This document shows positions 29,282 to 38,111 of a stretch of DNA of 64,000 bases, piece after piece. Source of the DNA: Aeromicrobium panaciterrae. GTDB taxonomy: Bacteria > Actinomycetota > Actinomycetes > Propionibacteriales > Nocardioidaceae. Position 1 is the first letter of the stretch, and each line of letters starts with the position of its first letter. Made by a program: the position numbers and the translations under genes. The notes under the pieces are model-generated. The model saw only the letters and a program-made list of their open reading frames with translations, was not told where the DNA came from and made no database searches. The stretch lies in the NCBI RefSeq assembly GCF_031457275.1, contig NZ_JAVDWH010000001.1, forward strand, positions 1,860,001 through 1,924,000, in the 5' to 3' direction.

Positions 29282-29859
29282 CCGGTGTGCCCGGCTGGCG
29301 CTCCAGCGCTCGTCGCAGCGGACAACGTACGCGCGAAGTTCAGCAATCGCTCGACCGCCGCTCCGCCATCGGCGACGGCGCTGATGCGAAGCGAGAAGTC
29401 GTCGCCTGTGACGCTGCCGGTGTAGCCGTGATCGGCTTCGCACTCAGGATCTGAGCAGCGGGCCGGCTCGAGCTCGACTCGAGAGACAACGCCCCAGCCA
29501 ATCGTCAGAACGGCTTCCTCAAGCTGCTTGGACGTCGAGGTCACCATGCGCGTGACGACGACGGATCGCACCTGCGACACCGACACCGCCTCGGACGTCG
29601 TCGACGTATAAGGCTTGGGCAGCAGGTCATCGCCGGGATGCTCGTCGGTGTGCACCAGGACCAAGCGTGTCGGCGTCAGCGCCAGCACGGTCATGTGGCG
29701 TCGGATCTCGTCACGATCGAACGTCGGCTCGTGGTGCAGCACGTACGCCATCACACTCTCGCCGGCGAGTGCGTCGCCGAGACCTTCGGCAACGATCTCC
29801 GGGTAGTAGCCGCTGCGGGAAACCTCGCTCGCGAGCTCGTCGGTGTGATCGATCGTCAT
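29278..29859 (-). CDS. DUF5998 family protein
   Basis: 193 residues from the ATG at 29859 (TIDHTDELASEVSRSGYYP), which shares its A with the upstream stop in TAATG. Beta-rich, soluble, with VLHHEPTFDRDEIRRHMTVL, TRLVLVHTDEHPG and a CSDPECEADHGYTG segment that may bind metal. It corresponds to DUF5998, restricted to actinobacteria and without known function. It lies between the GNAT/CoA-ligase fusion and the phosphodiesterase-like gene in one tight operon ending with tdk. Confidence 0.82.
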   Translation of the reverse strand: MTIDHTDELASEVSRSGYYPEIVAEGLGDALAGESVMAYVLHHEPTFDRDEIRRHMTVLALTPTRLVLVHTDEHPGDDLLPKPYTSTTSEAVSVSQVRSVVVTRMVTSTSKQLEEAVLTIGWGVVSRVELEPARCSDPECEADHGYTGSVTGDDFSLRISAVADGGAAVERLLNFARTLSAATSAGAPAGHTG

Positions 29860-32549
29860 TACGCCAGCGTATCTCCCGTGACTCCAGGCTGACTGAGCCG
29901 CCGGACATACCACTCACCACGCCGATCAGCGGAGGGCACAACCTTGGCGCGAGCACTCAGGGCAGTGAGCCCCTTGCCGTGCACAACCACGGGTTCGAGG
30001 TCGAGCTCGGCGATCTCGGGGAGGTCGTCCTTCATGGCGGCGAGACGCACGACGATGTCCTGCAGCGCGTCGACATCAACCGGCTCGGAGCCGCGATAGC
30101 CGTAGAGCAGCGGAGCAGACCGAAGGTTGCGAATCATGTTTTCGGCGTCGAGGTCGGTCAGCGGAGGGATGCCGTACGAACGATCGCCCAGCAGCTCACT
30201 CGGCGCTCCAGCGAGTCCGAACGAGACAAGCGGACCGAACAGCGGGTCCTCCGCGACGCTGAAGCTCACGTGGATACCGTCTGGAGCTGCCTTCTGAACG
30301 AAGAACTTGGTGTCCTTGCGGATGCCGGTCCAGTCCTTGATGTGGTCCCACGCAGCAGCCATGTCGTCGGCACTGTGGATGTCGCGCCACACGTGCGCGA
30401 GATCGGGCCGGGTGCGCAGGTGCTCACTGCCCGCCTTGAGGACGACGTCCCAGCCGAATGACTCCCCCGCTGCGATCGCTTCTTCCTTGGTGTGGACGTT
30501 GACCCAGGTCCAGAGGTCAATCCCGTAGCACGCGAGAAGCGCGTGGACCTGATCTGTCGAGAGCACGGCTCCTCGAGGCGCCGCCGCGAGCACCTGTCGT
30601 ACGAGGGCTCGCGCGTCACCCGTGCGGTGGTCCAGCGCGATGTGGAACTCTCCGTGATCGCGAGCCACCCATTCGGCGTAGTTGACCACGCGGGCCAGCG
30701 CTCGTACGGCCGCTTCGGGCGCGGAGTACGAAGGCACGGAACCACGGCCTGCCGAACCGCCGAGGAGGTCAGGAACACGTAGGAGTACGGGTACACCCTG
30801 GCTGCCGAGGAAAGTCGAGACGATCGGCTTGTCCGACTGCTCACCCACTGCGGCCAGAACGTTGGCGACATCTTCGCCGGTGGTGTTGAGCGGAGGGATA
30901 TAGATCGCGACCAGGGCATCGACGTTGTCATTGGCGAGCTCAGACTCGATCGCCGCCTCGAAGTCATCCGAGTTGGCGTCGGCGCCGAGTGAAACGGCCT
31001 CGACGACCTGGAGCCCCGATGCTGCTGCCGAGTCAGCGACGATCAAGGCAACAGCATCGGAGTTGCCGACGATCGAGATCCGGTTTCCGCGAGGCAGCGG
31101 TTGGTGAGCGAGGAGCTGGGCAACGTCGAACATCTCGTCAAGGCTGTCGACCTGGATGACTCCCGCCTGCCGGAACATCGCATCGACCGCAGCCTGCGGA
31201 GCCGCGCTGCGCTTGACGGCGTGGCCGGCGGGAACTCCCTGGGTGGACCGACCGGACTTCACGGCCACGATCGGCTTGGTCCGGGATACGCGCCGAGCGA
31301 TGCGCGAGAACTTGCGCGGGTTACCGATCGACTCGAGGTAAAGCAGGATGACCTCGGTTGCGTCATCCTCCTGCCAGTACTGGAGAAGGTCGTTGCCCGA
31401 GACGTCTGCACGGTTGCCTGCGGAGACGAACGTCGACAGGCCGAGTCCACGCTCGGACACCGACTCGAGGATTGCCGTACCGAGGGCACCGGACTGACAG
31501 AAGAAGCCGACACGGCCCTGCGGAGGCATTCGCGGCGAAAGGGAGGCGTTGAGCTGCAGGTCAGGTGCCGTATTGATGATGCCCAGGCAGTTGGGGCCAA
31601 CGAGACGCAGTCCGTAGCTCCGGCTGAGACCAAGCAGCTCGCGCTGGCGCTGGCGACCTTCGGGGCCCTCTTCGGCGAATCCGGCGGAGATCACGATCAG
31701 TCCGTGCACGCCCTTGGCCGCGCAGTCGAGTACGACGTCCTTCACCGAGTCGGCGGGGACAGCCACGATGGCGATGTCGACTTCGTCCGGAATGTCCTGA
31801 ACGGTCTTGTATGCCGGCAGACCTGACACGGCTTCGGCCTGCGAGTTGACGGCATACACAGCGCCGCTGAAGTCTCCGAGCACCAGGTTGCGCACCATCG
31901 CCTGGCCGATCGAATCCGTACGACGGCTGGCGCCGATCACTGCGATGCTGCGTGCGCGGAAGATGCGCTCGATCGATGCGGCTTCAGCTCGCTGCTCGCG
32001 AGCTCGCATCACGCCCATCGCCGAGTCAGTCGGTTCGATCTGGAACGCAAAGCGCTGAACGCCCTCGTCGACCGATCCGTCGATCAAGTAGCCCATTTCG
32101 CGGAAGATCTGCTGCATCCGGGTGTTGGACGGGAGGACGTCGGCGGTGAAGCGTTGGATCCCGCGCTCGCGTCCGGCCTGAGCGAGATGCTCCAGGAGCA
32201 GCTGGCCGACTCCGCGGCCCTGGTGCGCATCCTCGACGAGGAACGCGACCTCTGCTTCGTCGCCGTCCGCGTCGTAGCGCCCGACGCCGATGATCTCGTT
32301 GTGCAGCGTCACGACGAAGGCGACGCGGCGGTCATGATCGACCGTCGTGAACCGAACGACGTCCTTTTCGGACAGCGTCGGGTAGGACGAGAAGAACCGG
32401 AAGTACTTGGACTGTTCGGAGACTCTGGAGTAGAACTCAACGAAACGCTCGGCGTCGCTCTGAAGAATGGGGCGAAGCTGGGCAACCCGACCGTCCTTCA
32501 GGAGGACATCGGCCTCCCAGTGGGCGACGGGGTGCACCTCAGTGGTCAC
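29859..32549 (-). CDS. GNAT / ADP-forming acyl-CoA synthetase-like fusion (Pat-type protein acetyltransferase)
   Basis: 896 residues. Residues about 20-175 are a GNAT acetyltransferase domain (VAFLVEDAHQGRGVGQLLLEHLAQ, the acetyl-CoA loop). Residues about 190-900 are the CoA-binding, ligase and degenerate ATP-grasp domains of ADP-forming acyl-CoA synthetases (SIAVIGASRRTDSIGQ, GPNCLGIINT). The GNAT-first order is that of the actinobacterial PatA-type enzymes which acetylate acetyl-CoA synthetase. Where true synthetases have the catalytic His (SHTGALAG) this protein reads AGHAVKRSAA. By alignment the His position is lost, which fits a sensory rather than catalytic module. The GTG start lies 6 nt after TAGGTT. 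Confidence 0.87.
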   Translation of the reverse strand: MTTEVHPVAHWEADVLLKDGRVAQLRPILQSDAERFVEFYSRVSEQSKYFRFFSSYPTLSEKDVVRFTTVDHDRRVAFVVTLHNEIIGVGRYDADGDEAEVAFLVEDAHQGRGVGQLLLEHLAQAGRERGIQRFTADVLPSNTRMQQIFREMGYLIDGSVDEGVQRFAFQIEPTDSAMGVMRAREQRAEAASIERIFRARSIAVIGASRRTDSIGQAMVRNLVLGDFSGAVYAVNSQAEAVSGLPAYKTVQDIPDEVDIAIVAVPADSVKDVVLDCAAKGVHGLIVISAGFAEEGPEGRQRQRELLGLSRSYGLRLVGPNCLGIINTAPDLQLNASLSPRMPPQGRVGFFCQSGALGTAILESVSERGLGLSTFVSAGNRADVSGNDLLQYWQEDDATEVILLYLESIGNPRKFSRIARRVSRTKPIVAVKSGRSTQGVPAGHAVKRSAAPQAAVDAMFRQAGVIQVDSLDEMFDVAQLLAHQPLPRGNRISIVGNSDAVALIVADSAAASGLQVVEAVSLGADANSDDFEAAIESELANDNVDALVAIYIPPLNTTGEDVANVLAAVGEQSDKPIVSTFLGSQGVPVLLRVPDLLGGSAGRGSVPSYSAPEAAVRALARVVNYAEWVARDHGEFHIALDHRTGDARALVRQVLAAAPRGAVLSTDQVHALLACYGIDLWTWVNVHTKEEAIAAGESFGWDVVLKAGSEHLRTRPDLAHVWRDIHSADDMAAAWDHIKDWTGIRKDTKFFVQKAAPDGIHVSFSVAEDPLFGPLVSFGLAGAPSELLGDRSYGIPPLTDLDAENMIRNLRSAPLLYGYRGSEPVDVDALQDIVVRLAAMKDDLPEIAELDLEPVVVHGKGLTALSARAKVVPSADRRGEWYVRRLSQPGVTGDTLA

Positions 32550-32555
32550 GAAGAC

Positions 32556-32561
32556 AACCTA
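32556..32561 (-). promoter_or_regulatory. -10 element of Pat-type gene
   Basis: TAGGTT on the minus strand, 6 nt from the GTG at 32549. It likely drives the whole five-gene-scale unit down to tdk. Confidence 0.6.
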
Positions 32562-32617
32562 TCGGAGGCGCGCACGGCGTGGCGACGAGTCCACGTACGT
32601 CCCCACGAGGGAAAATG

Positions 32618-32632
32618 ACGGTTCAGAACCGT
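32618..32632. promoter_or_regulatory. Palindrome upstream of parC
   Basis: ACGGTT-cag-AACCGT, 6+6 with a 3-nt spacer, centred 25 bp before the parC ATG. It could be an operator or a small leader hairpin; no factor can be named. Confidence 0.4.
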
Positions 32633-32649
32633 GACACAGAAGAGGATGC

Positions 32650-35139
32650 ATGGCCCGGAGCAGCAAGCAGGCGCCTGAAGAGGACTTCGAAGAACACATC
32701 GTCGACACCGATGTCGGTGACGAGATGCGCTCGAGTTTCCTCGAGTACGCCTACTCGGTCATCTACTCGCGCGCCCTGCCTGACGCGCGCGACGGCCTCA
32801 AGCCAGTTCAGCGCCGCATTCTCTACACGATGGACGACCTCGGTCTGCGGTCCGATCGCGGGCACGTCAAAAGCGCCCGCGTCGTGGGTGAGGTCATGGG
32901 TCGCTTGCACCCACACGGCGATGGCGCGATCTACGACGCCCTCGTACGACTGATCCAGCACTGGTCGCTGCGCCTGCCTCTCGCAGATGGCCACGGCAAC
33001 TTCGGCTCGCCCGACGACCCCCCGGCCGCGATGCGTTACACCGAGGTCCGCATGCACGCGGCAGCCGAGGCTATGACGGCGTCGATCAACGAGAACACGG
33101 TTGATTTCAAGCCCAACTACGACGGCCGGGAGACCGAACCTTCAGTTCTCCCCGCTGCGCTGCCGAATCTGCTGGTCAATGGTGCGGCCGGCATCGCCGT
33201 GGGTATGGCGACCAATATCGCCCCCCACAACCTCATCGAGGTTGTGCAGGCTCTGCGTCACCTCATCAAGCACCCCGACGCCTCGCTCGACGACATCATG
33301 AAGTTCATCCCCGGGCCTGACCTGCCCACGGGCGGCAAGATCGTCGGCCTCGAAGGCGTACGGGATGCGTACGCGACCGGCAACGGCTCGTTCCGTATGC
33401 GTGCGACCGCCCGCATCGACTCTGTGACGGCTCGCCGCAAGGGCATCGTTGTCACCGAGCTGCCCTACAACGTCGGCCCCGAGAAGGTCATCGAGGCGAT
33501 CAAGAAGCTCGTCCAGGCCAAGAAGCTCCAAGGCATCTCCGACATCAAGAACCTCACGGACCGCCACAAGGGTCTCCACCTGGTGATCGAAGTGAAGAAC
33601 GGCTTTATCCCTGAGACGATCCTCGAGCAGCTCTACCGCTCAACTCCGATGGAGACCTCCTTCGGCATCAACGCCGTGGCGTTGGTCGATGGACAGCCGC
33701 GCACGCTCGGTCTCAAGGAGATGCTTGAGGTCTACCTCGAGCACCGCCTCGTGGTCGTACGCCGACGCACCGAGTTCCGCCGAGCCAAGGCCGCCGACCG
33801 TCTGCACCTGCTCCAAGGCCTCCTGATCGCGCTGGTCGACATCGATGAGGTGATTCAGCTCATCCGCTCGAGCGACACCAGGGCCGATGCACGCGAGCGA
33901 CTCATCTCTGTCTTCGACCTCACTGAAATCCAGGCCGACTACATTCTCGACCGCACCCTCGGCAGCCTGACGCGGCTGTCCTCGATCGAGATCGAGCGTG
34001 AGGCCGAGGAGTTGCGCAAGATCATCGAGGAGCTTGACGCGATCCTCGGAGACGCGCAGCTGCTCCGCAAGGTTGTGGGCGATGAGCTCAACGACATGGC
34101 GCAGCAGTTCGGCACACCTCGCCGCACCGTCCTTCTCGAGTCTTCCGGCCAGACCGCGACGGCCGCTGCTCCGCTGGAGGTCGCGGACGACCCGTGCTGG
34201 GCGCTCCTGTCGGCCACCGGACTGATGGCACGTACCTCGGACGACAACCCACTCGGCGACGTCGACCGGAGGGTCAAGCACGACACGATCATCTCGGCCG
34301 TACGTACGACCGCCCGTGGCGAGATCGGCATCGTCTCCTCGTCGGGCCAGGTGCGACGCCTCAACGTTCTCGACCTGCCAGCGCTCCCACCGACGGCCCA
34401 GTCGCCCAATCTCCAGGGCGGCGTACCGCTGCGGGAGATCGCCGATCTTGATGGCACACCGTTGGCGCTGATGACGCTCGACGACAACAACCCCGGTATC
34501 GCGCTGGGTACGCGGGACGGCACGGTCAAGCGCGTGAAGCCCGATCACCTCAGTCGCGACCAGTGGGAGCTCATCTCCCTCGCCGATGGCGATGTCGTCG
34601 TTGGAGCGGTCGCACTGGCTACCGGCAACGAAGAGCTCGCCTTCGTGACATCAGACGCTCAACTGCTGCATTTCCCCGCATCGCTCGTACGCCCGCAGGG
34701 ACGCTCCGGCGGCGGTGTGGCTGGCATCAAGCTGTCCCCCGGTGCTCGAGCCGTCTCCTTCGGCGCGATTGCCGACATCGAGTCCGCATACGTCGTCACC
34801 GTCGCTGGTTCAGGCGAGGCACTTCCCGGCACGCAGAACGGTGCCGTCAAGGTCAGCCCGCTATCGATCTATCCCGCCAAGGGACGTGCGACAGGTGGCG
34901 TACGGTGCCACCGCCTACTCAAGGGCGAGGACACGCTCCTGCTCGCCTGGGTCGGCGACGGTGTCCCGCTGGCGTGCGCGACAAGTGGTTCACCTGTCGA
35001 TCTGCCCGAACCGGCCGATCGTCGAGATGGTTCAGGTGTCCCTGCCGCGCAGCCAATCCTCGCGGTTTCGTCCTCGGCAGCAGCACTTCCAGGGGTCTTC
35101 GGAGTCGATGTCGAGCGACACACCCCCGTGCAAGACTGA
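32650..35139 (+). CDS. parC: DNA topoisomerase IV subunit A (GyrA/ParC family)
   Basis: 829 residues. Type IIA topoisomerase cleavage subunit for decatenating chromosomes. The quinolone-pocket region is [24 protein letters not shown]. The DNA-linking tyrosine is in AMRYTEVRM, near residue 129. A long coiled coil ([19 protein letters not shown] onward) and a six-bladed C-terminal beta-pinwheel follow. The pinwheel lacks the GyrA box needed for wrapping, as far as I can see, which supports ParC rather than GyrA. AGAGGA precedes the ATG. Its partner parE is 3 kb away on the other strand. Confidence 0.88.
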   Translation: MARSSKQAPEEDFEEHIVDTDVGDEMRSSFLEYAYSVIYSRALPDARDGLKPVQRRILYTMDDLGLRSDRGHVKSARVVGEVMGRLHPHGDGAIYDALVRLIQHWSLRLPLADGHGNFGSPDDPPAAMRYTEVRMHAAAEAMTASINENTVDFKPNYDGRETEPSVLPAALPNLLVNGAAGIAVGMATNIAPHNLIEVVQALRHLIKHPDASLDDIMKFIPGPDLPTGGKIVGLEGVRDAYATGNGSFRMRATARIDSVTARRKGIVVTELPYNVGPEKVIEAIKKLVQAKKLQGISDIKNLTDRHKGLHLVIEVKNGFIPETILEQLYRSTPMETSFGINAVALVDGQPRTLGLKEMLEVYLEHRLVVVRRRTEFRRAKAADRLHLLQGLLIALVDIDEVIQLIRSSDTRADARERLISVFDLTEIQADYILDRTLGSLTRLSSIEIEREAEELRKIIEELDAILGDAQLLRKVVGDELNDMAQQFGTPRRTVLLESSGQTATAAAPLEVADDPCWALLSATGLMARTSDDNPLGDVDRRVKHDTIISAVRTTARGEIGIVSSSGQVRRLNVLDLPALPPTAQSPNLQGGVPLREIADLDGTPLALMTLDDNNPGIALGTRDGTVKRVKPDHLSRDQWELISLADGDVVVGAVALATGNEELAFVTSDAQLLHFPASLVRPQGRSGGGVAGIKLSPGARAVSFGAIADIESAYVVTVAGSGEALPGTQNGAVKVSPLSIYPAKGRATGGVRCHRLLKGEDTLLLAWVGDGVPLACATSGSPVDLPEPADRRDGSGVPAAQPILAVSSSAAALPGVFGVDVERHTPVQD

Positions 35140-35143
35140 CTCT

Positions 35144-35860
35144 GTGCGTACCAAACCCCTCCTCGCCGTCGTACTCGTTGCTGCCGTCATCGGTCTGAGT
35201 GGTTGCTCGGGCGACAAGAAGGACTCTCCAGCAGACACGTCCAAGCTGCAGGCACGCCTCGCGACCGCCAAGGCGACGCTCGACGGCGCTGAAACGATCA
35301 CCATCTCGCTGGCGACGGAGAAGATCCCGTCGGGTGTGAGCGGGTTGCTGTCGGCCAAGGGTCAGGGCAACCACTCGCCGGCGTTCAAGGGCAAGGTCAC
35401 CGTGGTCACGGGCGGCACCAGCCTCGGCGCCGACGTCATCGCGGTCGACGGCGATGTTCTCGCCAAGACGAGTTTCGCTCCGGTCTATCTGTCGATTGAT
35501 CCTGCGACGCTGAAGGCGCCTGACCCGGCGGCCCTGTTCGACAGGACCAACGGCATCACCCAGATCCTGGTCAAGACGACCAAGCTCTCAGACGGCGGCA
35601 AGTCGCGCGACGGCGAAGATGTCCTCACCACGATCAAGGGCACTCTGCCCGGCAGCGTGGTCAAGACGATCATTCCGTCGGCTGACACCAGTGCGGCGTT
35701 CAAGGTGACCTACCGACTCGATGACAATGACGTACTGCGCGATGCCACGCTGAGCGGCCCGTTCTATGGCAATGCTGGAAATGTCACCTACACGGTCAAG
35801 CTCACGACGTCCGACACACCAGTGACGATCGAAGCCCCGTCCCGCCCCGGCGGCGCGTGA
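35144..35860 (+). CDS. LppX/LprG-family lipoprotein
   Basis: 238 residues from the GTG at 35144, 4 bp after parC. Signal peptide with lipobox LSGC (C21), then a polar linker and a single LppX_LprAFG fold: LDGAETITISLATEKIPSGVSG, VTVVTGGTSLGADVIAV, YLSIDPATLKAPDPAALFD. In mycobacteria these proteins bind di- or triacylated lipids in a hydrophobic pocket and carry them across the cell wall. The gene overlaps the downstream MFS gene by GTGA, as in the mycobacterial lprG-p55 operon. The lipid carried here is unknown. Confidence 0.88.
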   Translation: MRTKPLLAVVLVAAVIGLSGCSGDKKDSPADTSKLQARLATAKATLDGAETITISLATEKIPSGVSGLLSAKGQGNHSPAFKGKVTVVTGGTSLGADVIAVDGDVLAKTSFAPVYLSIDPATLKAPDPAALFDRTNGITQILVKTTKLSDGGKSRDGEDVLTTIKGTLPGSVVKTIIPSADTSAAFKVTYRLDDNDVLRDATLSGPFYGNAGNVTYTVKLTTSDTPVTIEAPSRPGGA

Positions 35861-37602
35861 CCACGGGCGAAGGGACCCGTCCGGCATCTCGGGTCCTGCT
35901 CGGCCTTGCGGCCGTCGCCATTGCGTTCGCCGCTGCCGACACGTACGTCGTGGTGCTCGCCCTGCCCGACATGATGAGCAGCACGGGCCTTGAGCTCGAT
36001 GAGCTCCAGCGGGCGGCACCGATTGTTTCGGGATTCCTGCTCGGCTATGTTGCCGTTCTTCCGCTGATCGGGCGCATTTCTGACCTGCGCGGTCGGGTGC
36101 CGGTGCTGCTGGGATCGCTCGCCGTCTTCGCAGTCGGTTCGCTCATCACCGCAGCGGCGTACAACCTCGAGACGATCGTCACCGGCCGCTTGATACAGGG
36201 CATCGGCGGTGGCGGGCTCATCCCTCCGACGCTGGCGCTCGTTGCAGATATGTGGCCGCCCAAGCGCCGCGGACTTCCCCTTGGCATCGTCGGTGCCGTC
36301 CAGGAGCTCGGCAGCGTCGTAGGGCCGCTCTACGGTGCGGTCGTGCTGGCGTTCGGGGACTGGCGCGACATCTTCTGGCTCAACTGCGCGATTGGTCTCG
36401 TCCTGGCAGCGGCCATGCTGCGCCACCGCGATCCGGTTGGACCCGGAGCCGTACGCGTCGCTGGCCGCGACTACCTGGGGATGGCACTCGCGGCTCTGAC
36501 GTTGGCGGGCCTGACCCTCGTCATGCTCGAGCCCCTCCGGCTCACACAGGGAGTCACCGTCGGTCGCGCGTTCTTGCCCGTCACGGGCGACTCTCGCTGG
36601 CTCACTCCCCTGGCCCTGACGACCGGGGGTCTGTTCCTGCTGTTCCTGCTGAGGCAGGTGACAGCCAGGTATCCGCTCATTGGATGGCGCGGCTGGGGCG
36701 CTCTCGCGCGTGAGACCGACATCTGGGGCGCTCTGCTTCTCACGGTCGGGCTCGGCGCCGTCATTCTCACGTTTGCTTCCGCGGAGCCCGAGAAGGCTGC
36801 AATCTCGTCCCAGGCACCGTGGCTCCTGCCGCTCGCGGCCGCCGCGTTCATCGGCTTCTTCCTCCGCCAGCAGCGGGCCGAGCGTCCGCTCATTCCGCGT
36901 GGGGCGCTGAGTTCACGGCCCGCGTGGGGCGCTCTCGCCGTGTCTTTCTTCATCGGCGCGGCTCTCATCGCCGCTTTGGTCGACATCCCCTTCTTTGCCC
37001 GCCTGACGGTCTATCGCGACTCGCAGCTTGATGCCGCGCTGGTGCTCGTACGTTTCCTAATCGCCCTCCCCATCGGCGCAGTGCTCGGCGGGTGGTTACT
37101 TCGCCGTGTGCCGGCCTGGGTGCTCACTCCTATCGCGATGGTCCTCAGCGCGGTGGCGTTCCTGCACATGGCGACCTGGGACGCGACATCGCTCAACCAC
37201 GAGACGGAGACGCTCTCACTCGTACTCGGCGGGCTCGGATTCGGCCTGGCGATCGCACCCGTCAACGCTGCGTTGCTCGCGCACACCGCCGACGCGGTGC
37301 ACGGCGTCACTTCCGCGTTGCTGATCGTGGCGCGCATGGTCGGAATGCTGTTGGGCATCTCAGCGCTCACCACGATCGGCTTGCGTGCGTTTTACGCCGC
37401 GTCCGACAAGATCGCCCCGGCAGAAGAGCTCTGCGACGGTGTGGCAGCAGCCTGCAAGGCGTACAAGGATGCCGTTCGCGATGCCGGAATCACCCAGCTT
37501 CACACGGTCTTCGTGGGCGCAGCCGTGTGCGCGCTCATCGCCGCGGTGCTGGCTCTCGTTCTCCTGCGCGACACCAATGACCGAACGGTCGACGCTGACT
37601 GA
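35857..37602 (+). CDS. MFS transporter, 14 membrane segments (DHA2 / P55-like)
   Basis: 581 residues, starting at a GTG overlapping the lipoprotein stop. About fourteen hydrophobic helices, with loop motif GRISDLRGRVPVLLGS between helices 2 and 3, and motif C-like GAVQELGSVVGPLYGAVV in helix 5. Topology and gene partner match mycobacterial P55 (Rv1410c), which works with LprG in triacylglycerol and lipoglycan export and confers drug tolerance. Annotated elsewhere as a multidrug MFS. The lipid-export role is inferred from the pairing. A short Cys-containing loop (EELCDGVAAACKAY) precedes the last helix. Confidence 0.85.
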   Translation: MTTGEGTRPASRVLLGLAAVAIAFAAADTYVVVLALPDMMSSTGLELDELQRAAPIVSGFLLGYVAVLPLIGRISDLRGRVPVLLGSLAVFAVGSLITAAAYNLETIVTGRLIQGIGGGGLIPPTLALVADMWPPKRRGLPLGIVGAVQELGSVVGPLYGAVVLAFGDWRDIFWLNCAIGLVLAAAMLRHRDPVGPGAVRVAGRDYLGMALAALTLAGLTLVMLEPLRLTQGVTVGRAFLPVTGDSRWLTPLALTTGGLFLLFLLRQVTARYPLIGWRGWGALARETDIWGALLLTVGLGAVILTFASAEPEKAAISSQAPWLLPLAAAAFIGFFLRQQRAERPLIPRGALSSRPAWGALAVSFFIGAALIAALVDIPFFARLTVYRDSQLDAALVLVRFLIALPIGAVLGGWLLRRVPAWVLTPIAMVLSAVAFLHMATWDATSLNHETETLSLVLGGLGFGLAIAPVNAALLAHTADAVHGVTSALLIVARMVGMLLGISALTTIGLRAFYAASDKIAPAEELCDGVAAACKAYKDAVRDAGITQLHTVFVGAAVCALIAAVLALVLLRDTNDRTVDAD

Positions 37603-37603
37603 C

Positions 37604-37609
37604 TAGGAT
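37604..37609 (+). promoter_or_regulatory. -10 element of carbonic anhydrase gene
   Basis: TAGGAT followed by 7 nt and ATG at 37617, immediately after the MFS stop codon. Confidence 0.65.
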
Positions 37610-37616
37610 TTCGGCC

Positions 37617-38111
37617 ATGCGCGACTTTGACGACCTGCTTGCCGCAAACCGTACGTTCGCCGAGTCCTTTGAGCTGTCCGGTTTCGATGGCATTGCCCAC
37701 GCCGGAGTCGCCATGGTGACCTGCATGGATTCGCGCATCGATCCGTTGCGCATGATCGGTCTGGCTCCTGGCGATGCGAAGATCCTCCGCAACCCTGGCG
37801 GCCGAGTCACCGACCAGGCCTTGGTTGCTCTCGTACTCGGCGTCAATCTGCTGAAGGTCAACCGTGTGCTCGTCATCGAGCACACCAGTTGCGCGATGGC
37901 GAAGTCGACCGAAGACGAGCTCAAGGACAAGCTCGGCCAAGCCGCCGGCGAAGACGCGTCGTGGATGACGCTGGGTGCGATCGTCGATCAGATGGCCACT
38001 ATCCGCGCCGACGTTCAGCGCGTCCGCAGTCACCCGCTGATCAGCGAAGACGTCCTGGTCGGCGGGTTCCTGTACGACGTCGAAACTGGCTTGCTCCAGC
38101 CCGTCGACTAG
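37617..38111 (+). CDS. Beta-class carbonic anhydrase
   Basis: 164 residues. Hydrates CO2 to bicarbonate using zinc. Zn ligands C36 (MVTCMDSR), H89 and C92 (IEHTSC), and the D38-R40 dyad are all present. Length and motifs fit the short subclass typified by M. tuberculosis Rv1284. No export signal, so cytosolic. Its TAG stop shares the tetranucleotide CTAG with the stop of the convergent parE, giving a 4-bp overlap. Confidence 0.93.
   Translation: MRDFDDLLAANRTFAESFELSGFDGIAHAGVAMVTCMDSRIDPLRMIGLAPGDAKILRNPGGRVTDQALVALVLGVNLLKVNRVLVIEHTSCAMAKSTEDELKDKLGQAAGEDASWMTLGAIVDQMATIRADVQRVRSHPLISEDVLVGGFLYDVETGLLQPVD

Noticed and set aside
29282..29443. 54-residue N-terminal extension of the phosphodiesterase-like protein
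   Set aside because: Very Arg-rich, overlaps the DUF5998 gene, and the ATGA overlap gives a natural start at 29281.
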